Program-made: the position numbers and the translations under genes
DNA from: Prochlorococcus marinus str. AS9601
GTDB lineage: Bacteria; Cyanobacteriota; Cyanobacteriia; PCC-6307; Cyanobiaceae
Direction: 5' to 3'
NCBI RefSeq assembly: GCF_000015645.1
Contig: NC_008816.1
Span: 248,001 to 312,000 of the forward strand
Length of the DNA: 64,000 bases
Notes under the pieces: generated by a model
Seen by the model: only the letters and a program-made list of their open reading frames with translations
The model's database searches: none
Told to the model about the DNA's origin: nothing
In this document: one piece after another, positions 27,260-36,540 of the stretch
How positions within the stretch are numbered: the first letter of the stretch is position 1
Layout: each line of letters opens with the position of its first letter

Positions 27260-28096
27260 ATGCAAGATATAAAAAAAAAGTTTTGGCTTGAAAAATTTGA
27301 TTGTTTTTCAATTACTGGAAAAGATGCCAGGAAATTTTTGAATGGAATAACAACTGGTAATATTCTTAATACAGAAAATAAAGTTATCAAAACTTGTTGG
27401 TTAACTCCAAATGGAGTACTAAGGTCATTAATTGAAATTGTTTTTTTAGAAAGAGGCTTAGAAGTAATTATCTTGGTGGGTAACACAAATGAAATAATTG
27501 ATTACTTTAATCAAATTATTTTTCCAGCGGACGATGTACTTCTGGGTGAACCTTCCTTGATAAATAGAATTCAGGAAATTGATGAATCTAGTTCATGGAG
27601 AACTTACCAGCCTATTTTCTTCAAAATAGAAGATAAAGAATTTGAAATATATAAAAATAAACTAAATTTACTAAATCCCAATGATTTAAAACTTTGGAAG
27701 ATTAATCAGGCAATACCCTCATTAGAAATGGAAATAAACGGAAAAAATAATCCTCTTGAGCTTGGATTACAAGATCTTATAGATTTTAATAAAGGTTGTT
27801 ATTTAGGACAAGAAACAATGTCAAAAATAAAAAATGTTTCTTCTCTAAAACAGGAAATAAGAATTTGGAAATCAATTGAATCTAATTTGAATTTAGACTT
27901 AAAAGATAAAAATTTATATATAAATTCTGCCAAGGATATTTCTGTAGGTAAAATCACTAGTTTTTTTAAATCAGATTGTGAAACAAAAGGTTTAGCTATG
28001 ATAAAAAGAAAATATTTAAAGGAAGAAAGTTATTTTTTTTCAGAAATTTTTGGAAAAATTATTATAAATAAATCTGTAGGGTCAATTTTTCTTTAA
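27260..28096 (+). CDS. ygfZ: YgfZ/GcvT-domain folate-binding protein
   Basis: 278 residues. The YgfZ hallmark K-G-C-Y-x-G-Q-E is present as DFNKGCYLGQETMSKI near residue 175-190, with the GcvT-type N-terminus GKDARKFLNGITTGNI. The family supports iron-sulfur cluster assembly or repair. It is a tetrahydrofolate-binding relative of aminomethyltransferase, not the glycine cleavage enzyme. It follows pyrE closely and overlaps the convergent nuclease gene by 15 bases. Confidence 0.9.
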   Translation: MQDIKKKFWLEKFDCFSITGKDARKFLNGITTGNILNTENKVIKTCWLTPNGVLRSLIEIVFLERGLEVIILVGNTNEIIDYFNQIIFPADDVLLGEPSLINRIQEIDESSSWRTYQPIFFKIEDKEFEIYKNKLNLLNPNDLKLWKINQAIPSLEMEINGKNNPLELGLQDLIDFNKGCYLGQETMSKIKNVSSLKQEIRIWKSIESNLNLDLKDKNLYINSAKDISVGKITSFFKSDCETKGLAMIKRKYLKEESYFFSEIFGKIIINKSVGSIFL

Positions 28097-29500
28097 TCGA
28101 TTTTTGATTAAATATTCTGCAATTTGTAGAGTAGCAAAACAATCATCTTTGTTATATTGGATAATTTTCTTTAAAAATATTTGGTTTTCTGTAATTTGAT
28201 ATTGAATCCACCAATAAAGTGCTTTCGAGCCACTTACATTTTTCTGTGCCCATTCAAATCCAAGCCAATTAGAAACAGTTTTTAAGCCATAGTTTTTTAG
28301 TGGTAATATCCAAGACTTTCTTATTAAGGTATGTAAGTCAATAAATCTTGAGGTAAGTGAATCAATTTCTTCAAAACTAAAATTTAGTTCTTTAGCAATA
28401 TTAATTATTGATATTTTTTCAGTTTCTCCGTAATGCAAAACTGGCAATTCCTTGTGTGAAAAAAGTTTTTCAATAATTTGACTGTAAGATTCTCCTTCAT
28501 TGTTTTTAAGATTTAAGATTGGTTCATAAGTAAGATCTTCTTTTTTTATAGACAAATTATTTACTTTTAAAAATCCATATAAAAAATCATGCTTTTCATC
28601 TGGATTTGACTCAATATCAAAGATATAAAATCCCGAACATATTTTTTCTAATAAATCTTCCGTATTATTTTTATTAGAAATGAAATATGGTTCTCCAGAG
28701 ATATATGCTTGTGCTTGCTTTACAAATATGGATGCTTTTTCATACTTCTGATCTTTGAATGTTGATAATTTCTCTACAAGTTGTTTTTCGCTACACGAAG
28801 CTAATGTTTGGGTATTAGTTATTCCGTTTGCGTTGAGTAAAGAGGCCGTTTTGGACCCTATTCCATCTATATCTGTTAGATATCCATTTTCTTTTGCTTC
28901 TTTGTCACAAAATTTTTGCCATGAACAGATGGTACATTTTTTTCTATCTTGAGTTATTTCTGGTATAGATCCCTCCAAGCATTCATTCAAATTTAATAAC
29001 ACATTTAAAACTTTTTTTCTTAATTTTTTATTTAAATAAATCTCTTCAACTTTAACTTTTTTATAAAAAGTTGAAATTACTAATCCTTTCTCAATTTTAG
29101 ATTCTTGAAAAGATTCCAAAAGCATAGAACAAAAAGCTAAGTCGAATAAATGTTCTTTAGTTGTTTTGTGGCCTAACTTATAAACAGCAGGTAAATATTT
29201 ATATTCTCCCCATTTACTTTTACCTTTAGTCTTTAAAAGTAATTGTGGAAGTATCTCTGCGTTTATATTTTGGAAAAGATTCCCTTTGATTTTTAATCCA
29301 ATTACCCCTTGATAACCATTTTCACATGCTTTTAATCCTGAATATATTTCACCATTACAAAATTCAGAGAAAATTTGAAACTGATTAATTTTATCTATAG
29401 CTTTATGGGGAGACCAAACTTCATAAGATTTTTTACCCTTAAAATCGAGCCATGCTTTTCTTTTGCATCTTGTAAAACTTTTTAAATGAAGAGAATTCAA
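28082..29500 (-). CDS. TM0106-family RecB-like putative nuclease
   Basis: 472 residues. The N-terminus (FTRCKRKAWLDFKG) begins a RecB/Cas4-like nuclease region ending in a cysteine cluster CTICSWQKFCDKEA near residue 190-203, typical of Fe-S-bound RecB-family nucleases. A helix-hairpin-helix follows (IDGIGSKTASLLNANGI, about 210-230). The C-terminal half has a DEDD-type exonuclease motif, YIFDIESNPDEKHDFLYGF, then HYGETEK, and the closing YNKDDC. Probably acts on nucleic acids; substrate and role are unknown. Confidence 0.8.
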   Translation of the reverse strand: MNSLHLKSFTRCKRKAWLDFKGKKSYEVWSPHKAIDKINQFQIFSEFCNGEIYSGLKACENGYQGVIGLKIKGNLFQNINAEILPQLLLKTKGKSKWGEYKYLPAVYKLGHKTTKEHLFDLAFCSMLLESFQESKIEKGLVISTFYKKVKVEEIYLNKKLRKKVLNVLLNLNECLEGSIPEITQDRKKCTICSWQKFCDKEAKENGYLTDIDGIGSKTASLLNANGITNTQTLASCSEKQLVEKLSTFKDQKYEKASIFVKQAQAYISGEPYFISNKNNTEDLLEKICSGFYIFDIESNPDEKHDFLYGFLKVNNLSIKKEDLTYEPILNLKNNEGESYSQIIEKLFSHKELPVLHYGETEKISIINIAKELNFSFEEIDSLTSRFIDLHTLIRKSWILPLKNYGLKTVSNWLGFEWAQKNVSGSKALYWWIQYQITENQIFLKKIIQYNKDDCFATLQIAEYLIKNRLKKN

Positions 29501-29580
29501 ATTATTTTTTAAGGGCGGTTTTAAAATTTACTCATATAAATTAGTATAGATAATTAGAAGAAATCAAGGAAATTTGAAAT

Positions 29581-31035
29581 TTGAGAGCTGATAAATTAGA
29601 TAAGATAAAATTTGGAACTGATGGTTGGAGAGGAATTATTGGTTTTGACTTTAACCTGTCCAATCTTTCAAGAGTTGTTGTAGCTGCATGTCAGGAGTTA
29701 CATTATCAATACTATAAAGAAGTTAATTCAAAGAAAATTATTATTGGATATGATCGTAGATTTATGGCTTGTGAATTCGCCAAGCAAATAGTGCCCTTTG
29801 TAAGAGGATGTGGTTTCGAACCGATCTTATCTGATGGCTTTGTTACAACGCCCTCTTGTAGCTTCTATGCCAAAGAAGTCGGTTGTCTTGGAGCGTTAGT
29901 AATTACAGCAAGTCATAATCCATATAATTGGCTAGGTCTGAAAATAAAGAGCTTAAATGGATGTTCTGTTGACGAATCTTTTACAAGAGAAGTTGAAAAA
30001 AGATTAATGCTTGGAAATTCAATTGAAAAAATAGATGGTATTACTCAGTTGGTAGATATTAAGAAATTTCATTTAGATAGAATTAAATCCCTTTTTGATA
30101 TTAACTATATTTCCAAGAGATTAAAAAAAATGAAATTGAAAATTTTTGTAGATTCTATGCATGGTTCAGCTGCAAATTGTATGGCTGAGATTTTTGCTTC
30201 TAATGATTTAGAGGTTATTTCAGAAATCAGGAAAGATGCTGATCCTTTTTTTGGAGGAAAACCTCCTGAACCTCTTCTGAATTATGCAGATGATCTAAAA
30301 CAAACACTAATGAAAAATTCAACAAATGAAGTGAAAACTTTAGGAATTATATTTGATGGTGATGGTGATAGAATTGCGGCAATTGATGAAAAAGGAAGAT
30401 ACTCTAGTACTCAAGATTTACTCCCATACTTTATTAAATATTTGGGCGAAATTAAAAATAATTCTTATCCAGTTTTAAAGACAGTTAGTGGTTCAGATAT
30501 TATTAAAAATATTTCAGAGAGTCAAAATAGAGATGTTTTTGAACTTCCGGTTGGCTTTAAATATATTGCTGAAAAAATGATTAAAGGAAAAATATTTATT
30601 GGAGGAGAGGAATCTGGGGGAGTTGGTTTTGGTGACTTTATGCCTGAAAGAGATGCTCTATATGCAGCAATGGTTTTACTAAATGGAATTGCTGAAAAAT
30701 CTCAATATTTATATGAAACTTTAGATGAAATTCAAGAAGACTTTGGGCCAAGTTTTTATAAAAGAATTGATATTAAATTTCCAAATCAGTCAGAAAAAAA
30801 TAACGTAAAAGAATTTATCATAGATAATATTCCTGAGAATATTAATAATCACAAGTTAAAAAGTATCTCAAAGATCGATGGAATAAAATTGAGAATTGAT
30901 AAAAATTTTTGGCTTCTTTTTAGGTTTTCAGGAACGGAACCTCTTTTAAGGTTATATTGTGAAGCACCAAAAGAATCTTATCTAATTGAGGTATTAGAGT
31001 GGGGGCAAGAATTTATAAATTTGGCAAGAAAATAA
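29581..31035 (+). CDS. Phosphoglucomutase/phosphomannomutase family protein
   Basis: 484 residues from a TTG at 29581. Alpha-D-phosphohexomutase superfamily with all four active-site loops: VITASHNPYNWLGLKIK (phosphoserine), IFDGDGDRIAAID (metal), IGGEESGGVGFGDFMPERDA (sugar) and FRFSGTEPLLRLYCEA (phosphate). It could act on glucose-1-P, mannose-1-P or glucosamine-1-P; sequence reading does not decide. rdgB starts 2 bases after its stop. Confidence 0.92.
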   Translation: MRADKLDKIKFGTDGWRGIIGFDFNLSNLSRVVVAACQELHYQYYKEVNSKKIIIGYDRRFMACEFAKQIVPFVRGCGFEPILSDGFVTTPSCSFYAKEVGCLGALVITASHNPYNWLGLKIKSLNGCSVDESFTREVEKRLMLGNSIEKIDGITQLVDIKKFHLDRIKSLFDINYISKRLKKMKLKIFVDSMHGSAANCMAEIFASNDLEVISEIRKDADPFFGGKPPEPLLNYADDLKQTLMKNSTNEVKTLGIIFDGDGDRIAAIDEKGRYSSTQDLLPYFIKYLGEIKNNSYPVLKTVSGSDIIKNISESQNRDVFELPVGFKYIAEKMIKGKIFIGGEESGGVGFGDFMPERDALYAAMVLLNGIAEKSQYLYETLDEIQEDFGPSFYKRIDIKFPNQSEKNNVKEFIIDNIPENINNHKLKSISKIDGIKLRIDKNFWLLFRFSGTEPLLRLYCEAPKESYLIEVLEWGQEFINLARK

Positions 31036-31037
31036 GG

Positions 31038-31613
31038 ATGAAAAATTTATATTTAGCGAGTAAGAATAAAGGTAAAATTGAAGAATATAAGAAATTGCTC
31101 GCTGGAGTTAATTGTAAATTGTTACTCCAGCCAGAATCATTAGAAGTTGAAGAGGATGGACTGACATTTAGAGATAATGCAATTAAAAAAGCGAGAGAAG
31201 TTTCGAGAAAAACGAATAATTTTTCGATTGCAGATGATTCAGGAATTTGTATTGAAGCACTAGGTGGTAAGCCTGGCATTTACTCATCTAGATATGCAGA
31301 AAATGATCAGAAGAGAATTGAACGAGTTTTAAGAGAACTTGATGGAGTTCAAAATAGAAGTGCTTTCTTTATTGCTAATATTTGTGTCTGTTCCCCAAAT
31401 GGTGAAGTGATAATTGAATCTGAGGCCAAATGTCATGGAAATATTATTTTAAACCCCAGAGGGAAAAGTGGTTTTGGGTATGACCCAATTTTTGAGGAGA
31501 GTTCTACCGGATTAACTTTCGCAGAAATGAATAATGATATTAAAGACTCTTGTAGTCATAGAGGTAAAGCATTAAAAAAAATTATTCCAGATTTAATTGA
31601 AATTTTTTCTTAA
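31038..31613 (+). CDS. rdgB: XTP/dITP diphosphatase (non-canonical purine NTP pyrophosphatase)
   Basis: 191 residues from ATG 31038; a longer frame opening at GTG 30999 adds 13 residues and overlaps the preceding gene, but the family starts at LYLASKNKGKIEEY, so 31038 is chosen. Removes ITP and XTP from nucleotide pools. ASKNKGK, FSIADDSGICIEALGG, GKSGFGYDPIF and SHRGKAL are the Ham1/RdgB signatures. Confidence 0.95.
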   Translation: MKNLYLASKNKGKIEEYKKLLAGVNCKLLLQPESLEVEEDGLTFRDNAIKKAREVSRKTNNFSIADDSGICIEALGGKPGIYSSRYAENDQKRIERVLRELDGVQNRSAFFIANICVCSPNGEVIIESEAKCHGNIILNPRGKSGFGYDPIFEESSTGLTFAEMNNDIKDSCSHRGKALKKIIPDLIEIFS

Positions 31614-31615
31614 AT

Positions 31616-33100
31616 TCAATTGACCCAAGATCCATGAAGGCCATGAGGAATTGAAATGGGTAATTCATAAACAGCTAATTCTTTTAAGTCTTTTGCGTCT
31701 AATATCACTAAATCGCTTCCTCTTCTTTCTCCGTTCCATAGAAGTATAAATAAAAATCCCTCATCTTCTTTTGAAGAGTTTTCTGATGGGACCATAATTG
31801 GTTCACTAACAAATCCACTTGGACCGGCTGACCAAGAAATCTCTTCCTTAGAAGTTAAATTTATTTTTTTTATTGCTTGAAGTGGAGCGTTCCCCAGCTT
31901 TTGAGATGTGCTTGCCATCCAACTAAAAGTTGCTTTTAATCCTAAGTTTTTAGGATTAACAACAGCAAATTCACAACATTGCTCACTGAAAGTTTCAAGT
32001 TCACAAGTTTTTGTTTTCAGATCGATAATTGATCTTTTCAGTTTTCCTTCTGGATATTTATCAAAGTCAATATCCCTAAAATTCTCATCTGGACCAACTG
32101 ATGGGAAATCATCATAAAAAATACTATCTAATACGATTTTGGAATCTTTTTCAAATGCGTTTACATGATGAAAAACGAATCCTTCTGGAGCATCTATTGT
32201 TAAAGGAGGCTGTCCTCTAAATAATCCACTTTCTCTTGGGATGATAAAAAACTTTGCCTTTTTATTTGGGTTTGACTTTAGACATTGTGCTGCTCCTCTT
32301 TGACCCATTACAAATGGAAGAGGATTGAAATCAATAGCATTCTGTAAAAATATTGCCCAATTAGTTGTAATTGCAAAATCATGAAGAAATGCAAAGCCAT
32401 TAAAAGTATCTTTTCTGTCAAAAATGAGCTCTCCAGAATTTGTACCAGCATTATCAAATTCCATTAATCTAATGGTACTTTTGGGCCCGGTTTGTACTCC
32501 AAAAGTGACTAAAAGTTCTGAAGATGCATTTGAGTTTAGGTCTGTTTTGGGATGAGCACTGAATGCTTCGTTAGGTTTGAGTACCCCTTTTAATGTTGTT
32601 AAACCAATAGTGTCAAGATTATCAGGATTCATTGCATGTGGACCTGCTGCTTCCCATAACGCGAGAATTTCATCTCCTAATTTAATAACATGTGTATTAG
32701 CGATATTCTTGAATTTTAGATCTAATGCATTATTTAAAATTCCTCCATTTTTTTGTGTTCCAAAAACACCTCTATAAATAAATTTATTTATTTTTTCTTC
32801 TTCCAAATAGCCTTTAGTCTTAACAAATCTATTTGTTAAGAATGGCTGACCATCTTTGAATTTTATGGATGTTATCATCCCATCACCATCAAATGGATGA
32901 TGAACCCATTGTCCACCTCTCTCTAATATTCCTGGTCCATTTCTTAATAATGTTCCATTTAAATTTTTAATATTATTACCTTTGCTAACTTTTAGAGGCA
33001 CTTTAGTTAACTCCTTTTCTACATTTTTGTAAGCACTTGACCAATCTTCTTTTTTAAAAATATTAAATTTATCAATTTTTTTCTCTTGTAAATTAGTCAC
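31616..33100 (-). CDS. Carotenoid oxygenase (RPE65/CCD family)
   Basis: 494 residues, seven-bladed propeller non-haem iron enzyme. The four iron-binding histidines are recognisable in EAFSAHPKTD, FLHDFAITTN, GFVFHHVNAFE and the C-terminal SIPHGLHGSWV. The edge motifs LLRNGPGILERGG and HPFDGDGM are also typical. It cleaves carotenoids or apocarotenoids oxidatively; the exact substrate is not inferable. No membrane span or signal peptide. It stands alone on its strand, 2 bases from the convergent rdgB stop. Confidence 0.91.
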   Translation of the reverse strand: MTNLQEKKIDKFNIFKKEDWSSAYKNVEKELTKVPLKVSKGNNIKNLNGTLLRNGPGILERGGQWVHHPFDGDGMITSIKFKDGQPFLTNRFVKTKGYLEEEKINKFIYRGVFGTQKNGGILNNALDLKFKNIANTHVIKLGDEILALWEAAGPHAMNPDNLDTIGLTTLKGVLKPNEAFSAHPKTDLNSNASSELLVTFGVQTGPKSTIRLMEFDNAGTNSGELIFDRKDTFNGFAFLHDFAITTNWAIFLQNAIDFNPLPFVMGQRGAAQCLKSNPNKKAKFFIIPRESGLFRGQPPLTIDAPEGFVFHHVNAFEKDSKIVLDSIFYDDFPSVGPDENFRDIDFDKYPEGKLKRSIIDLKTKTCELETFSEQCCEFAVVNPKNLGLKATFSWMASTSQKLGNAPLQAIKKINLTSKEEISWSAGPSGFVSEPIMVPSENSSKEDEGFLFILLWNGERRGSDLVILDAKDLKELAVYELPISIPHGLHGSWVN

Positions 33101-33173
33101 AACAAAATAATCTCTTTAACTATCTTCGCCAAAAATCAACTGAATTGTGGCTGATTCGAAAATAATTCCTATT

Positions 33174-33779
33174 TTATTGTTTTTCTAACATTCCTTTACT
33201 GCTTGGAATTGAATCAGATCTTCTTGGATCTATCTCGGTTGCCATTCTCATTGCTCTTGAAAAAGCTTTAAAGCACGCCTCAACTATGTGATGTGAATTA
33301 CTTCCTCGTATTTGATTAATATGCAGAGTAATACCGCTGTTATTTACAAAGGCAATAAAAAACTCTCTTACTAGTTCAGTATCATAATTTCCTATTCTAG
33401 GGGCTTTTAATTGAAGATCATAAGATAGATGCGGTCTACCAGAGCAGTCTAAAGTGACTTGAACTAATGCTTCATCTAATGGGGCAAAGAAATGTCCAAA
33501 TCTGCTTATTCCTTTTCTTTCTCCCAAGGCTTTTGAAAATGCTTTGCCTAATGCGATTCCTACATCTTCATTTGTATGATGATCATCAATATGGGTATCT
33601 CCAATTGCTTTAATTTGTAAATCGAACAAACCATGACTGGATATTTGATGAAGCATATGATCTAAGAATGGTATCCCGGTATCTATCTCAGAAATTCCAC
33701 TTCCATCTAAGTTTATAAATACAGAAATATCTGTTTCATTCGTTTTTCTTTTTATTTCAGATTGCCTTAGAGATGACAT
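33174..33779 (-). CDS. hisB: Imidazoleglycerol-phosphate dehydratase
   Basis: 201 residues, monofunctional (no phosphatase domain), as in cyanobacteria. Histidine synthesis. The two His-rich metal motifs, [16 protein letters not shown] with [14 protein letters not shown] and [20 protein letters not shown], are intact. fabI lies 20 bases upstream on the same strand. Confidence 0.97.
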   Translation of the reverse strand: MSSLRQSEIKRKTNETDISVFINLDGSGISEIDTGIPFLDHMLHQISSHGLFDLQIKAIGDTHIDDHHTNEDVGIALGKAFSKALGERKGISRFGHFFAPLDEALVQVTLDCSGRPHLSYDLQLKAPRIGNYDTELVREFFIAFVNNSGITLHINQIRGSNSHHIVEACFKAFSRAMRMATEIDPRRSDSIPSSKGMLEKQ

Positions 33780-33799
33780 TTTTATGCAAAAAACTTAGT

Positions 33800-34582
33800 T
33801 TACATTCCATTAATGCAGTAACCCGCATCAACATAAATTGTTTGGCCTGAAATGCCGCTAGAGAGATCACTTAATAAAAAAGCAGCTGTATTACCTACTT
33901 CTTTTTGAGTGACTGTTCTGCGTAAAGGAGCCTTTTCTTCAACATTGTGAATCATATCTAAAATGCCACCTATAGCAGAACTCGCAAGTGTTCTTATAGG
34001 CCCAGCACTGATTGCGTTAACTCTGACTTGTTTTTCGGGACCAAGTTCTGCAGAAAGATATCTTACTGAAGCTTCTAAAGCTGCTTTGGCAACTCCCATC
34101 ACGTTATAGTTAGGAATCGCCCTTTCTGAACCTAAATAAGTTAATGAGACAACTCCTGCACCATCACTAAAAAGTGGTTTTGCTGCTTTACATAAAGGTG
34201 CTAACGAATACGCACTTATATTAAGAGCCCTATCAAAACCATCTGAAGTGGTAGCACTGTAATCTCCAATCAATTCATCGCGTCCTGCAAATGCTAGGCA
34301 GTGAACTAATCCGTCAATTTGCCCCCAATTGTCTTCTATATTTTTAAATATTTCTTCAATTTGAGCTGGATTTTGAACGTCAAGAGGCAAAAATAACGAT
34401 GGGTTTAAAGGTTCAGTTAGTTCTCTAACTTTAGACTCGAATCTTCCCTTATCATCAGGCAAATATGTGATTCCAAGTTCTGCGCCAGCTTTTGAAAGTT
34501 GTTGAGCGATACCCCATGCTATTGAACGATTGTTGGCAATTCCCGTAACAAGAATTTTTTTGCCAGTTAGATTTAGAAGCAT
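33800..34582 (-). CDS. fabI: Enoyl-[acyl-carrier-protein] reductase (NADH)
   Basis: 260 residues, short-chain dehydrogenase fold. Reduces trans-2-enoyl-ACP in fatty-acid elongation. ITGIANNRSIAWGIAQQLSKAGAEL-type N-terminus (VTGIANNRSIAWGIA), the catalytic Tyr and Lys in YNVMGVAKAALEASVRYL, and SAGPIRTLASSAIGG are FabI hallmarks. First gene of a probable fabI-hisB pair. Confidence 0.97.
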   Translation of the reverse strand: MLLNLTGKKILVTGIANNRSIAWGIAQQLSKAGAELGITYLPDDKGRFESKVRELTEPLNPSLFLPLDVQNPAQIEEIFKNIEDNWGQIDGLVHCLAFAGRDELIGDYSATTSDGFDRALNISAYSLAPLCKAAKPLFSDGAGVVSLTYLGSERAIPNYNVMGVAKAALEASVRYLSAELGPEKQVRVNAISAGPIRTLASSAIGGILDMIHNVEEKAPLRRTVTQKEVGNTAAFLLSDLSSGISGQTIYVDAGYCINGM

Positions 34583-34687
34583 TTTGTTTATTATTTCTAT
34601 TATTCTCCTATATAGAAGTACCTATCTTTACGGATTACTGCAAAATATACAATAATTTTCAAATATCAAAGAATTTTTAACTTGAAC

Positions 34688-35281
34688 ATGGTAAGAACAA
34701 ATTCTATGGATTTGGAATTAGGTTTTCAATTACCGCATTTTGAAATGTTAAATGCTAATTCCTTAAAAAATGAATATTTTAATTCTCATAATCTAGATAA
34801 TAGGCATTTACTTTTAATGTTTATTTGTGCCCATTGCCCATTTGTTAAATATATTGAGAATCAAATTTTCATCTTAAGTAAAGAAATTGAAAATAAAGTT
34901 CAAACAGTTGCAATTTCTAGTAATGATATTGTCACTCATCCTTCAGATTCTCCTAAAAATTTGAAATTACAAGCACAAACACAAGGATGGAGTTTTCCTT
35001 ATCTATATGATGAAAATCAAAATTTTGCTAAGAAATTAAAAGCGGCTTGTACTCCAGATTTTTATCTTTTTTCAAATGAAGGAGATGGTGATTTTTTATT
35101 GTATTATCATGGCCAATTAGACGATAGTAGACCAGGTAATAATATCCCTCTATCTGGAAAAGATTTGCGCTCTGCTGTAAAAGATTTAAATCAAGATAAT
35201 TCTTATCCTTCAAATCAGATGCCTTCTTTAGGTTGCAATATAAAATGGACTCCTGGTAAAGAACCAAGTTGGTTTAAATGA
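34688..35281 (+). CDS. Thioredoxin-fold (AhpC/TSA-like) protein
   Basis: 197 residues from ATG 34688; a TTG at 34682 would add two. The thioredoxin-like fold is shown by LLLMFICAHCPFVKYIENQI, with a C-x-x-C (Cys-Ala-His-Cys) redox pair, followed by VAISSNDIVTHPSDSP and a conserved cis-Pro region ACTPDFYLFS. This resembles the peroxiredoxin-like/thiol-disulfide family often annotated as redoxin domain protein. No signal peptide. Partner unknown. Confidence 0.83.
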   Translation: MVRTNSMDLELGFQLPHFEMLNANSLKNEYFNSHNLDNRHLLLMFICAHCPFVKYIENQIFILSKEIENKVQTVAISSNDIVTHPSDSPKNLKLQAQTQGWSFPYLYDENQNFAKKLKAACTPDFYLFSNEGDGDFLLYYHGQLDDSRPGNNIPLSGKDLRSAVKDLNQDNSYPSNQMPSLGCNIKWTPGKEPSWFK

Positions 35282-35334
35282 AATAAAAAATTTTTTTACC
35301 CATAGAAATATGGTTTAGGGTTAATATATTTACT

Positions 35335-36540
35335 ATGCAGATACCTCCATTTACTTTAGAAAGGCAGTTCCAAGAAATTGGCTCTGAAATTGAGAGTGAG
35401 GTTTCTAAAGTTTTAAAAGGGGGCCAGTATATTGGAGGACAAGTAATTGCCAAATTTGAGGAGAGTTTTTCAAATCTGATTGGTGTTGAAAATACTATTG
35501 GATGTAATAGTGGAACTGATGCTTTAGTATTAGCTCTGCGCGCCTTAAATATTGGTGTGGGTGATGAAGTTATTACTTCATCTTTTAGCTTTTTTGCAAC
35601 TGCAGAGGCTATTAGTGCAGTTGGCGCTAATCCTGTTTTGGTGGATATAGATCCAGAAACTTATCTCATTAATACTGAACTAATAGAACAAGAAATAAAT
35701 CCTAATACAAAGGCAATTATGCCAGTTCATCTATTTGGTAATGCAGTGAATATGACCTTAATAAAATCTTTGGCAAAGAAATATGACTTAAAAGTAATTG
35801 AAGATTGTGCTCAGGCAACATGCACAATGTGGGAAACTTCCAAAGTTGGTAGTATCGGTGATATAGGCTGTTTTAGCTTTTTCCCTACTAAAAATTTAGG
35901 AGCTGCTGGAGATGGTGGAGCAGTAACAACTTCAGATAAGGAGATTGCAAAAAAAATTAGAGAACTGGCTGTTCATGGCAGCCCAATAAGATATCACCAT
36001 ACCCAAATTGGATATAACAGCAGACTTGATACCATTCAAGCTGCCATATTAAACATTAAAATTAAATATATTTCTAAGTGGATTAATTATCGCCAAAAAA
36101 TTGCTAATAATTATCTTGATTTATTAGAAAAAAATCCATTTATAAGTTTTCCAAAAATTAGTTCTGATTCAATTTCCCATTCTTGGAATCAATTTGTAAT
36201 CAAATTAAGAAACGATGAATATTCTTTAAATGAAGATTTTTCAAATTTATTTGATACTGATTGCAAAAAATACTATTCCTTAAGGAATTTGGTAAAACAA
36301 CAACTTTTCGAAAAAGGTATTAATTCAATTATTTATTATCCAATTCCAATACACGCACAAATAGCTTACAAAAATAAAAATTTTTCTAGAACAAAACTCA
36401 TTAATACAGAGAGAATTTGTACTGAAGTTCTTAGTCTGCCAATGTTTCCTGAAATTTCTTATGAAGAGCAAGTTTATGTAGCAGAAAATCTAAATAAAGT
36501 TTTAAAGAATTGTATAGAGGAAATTCAAATTTCAGCATAA
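35335..36540 (+). CDS. DegT/DnrJ/EryC1/StrS family aminotransferase
   Basis: 401 residues, PLP-dependent sugar aminotransferase family. IGCNSGTDALVLALRAL, VIEDCAQA and CFSFFPTKNLGAAGDGGAV (PLP lysine) are the signatures, and QIGYNSRLDTIQAAIL the substrate motif. The family makes amino sugars for surface polysaccharide. No glycosyltransferase or nucleotide-sugar genes are adjacent, so the product is unknown. A GAAA-loop hairpin (CCATA/TATGG, 35300-35313) lies 22 bases before the start. It overlaps the convergent photolyase gene by 16 bases. Confidence 0.9.
   Translation: MQIPPFTLERQFQEIGSEIESEVSKVLKGGQYIGGQVIAKFEESFSNLIGVENTIGCNSGTDALVLALRALNIGVGDEVITSSFSFFATAEAISAVGANPVLVDIDPETYLINTELIEQEINPNTKAIMPVHLFGNAVNMTLIKSLAKKYDLKVIEDCAQATCTMWETSKVGSIGDIGCFSFFPTKNLGAAGDGGAVTTSDKEIAKKIRELAVHGSPIRYHHTQIGYNSRLDTIQAAILNIKIKYISKWINYRQKIANNYLDLLEKNPFISFPKISSDSISHSWNQFVIKLRNDEYSLNEDFSNLFDTDCKKYYSLRNLVKQQLFEKGINSIIYYPIPIHAQIAYKNKNFSRTKLINTERICTEVLSLPMFPEISYEEQVYVAENLNKVLKNCIEEIQISA

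Noticed and set aside
30999-31037. N-terminal extension of RdgB from GTG 30999
   Set aside because: It overlaps the phosphohexomutase gene and adds residues not found in the family, whose proteins start at the ASKNKGK motif reached from ATG 31038.
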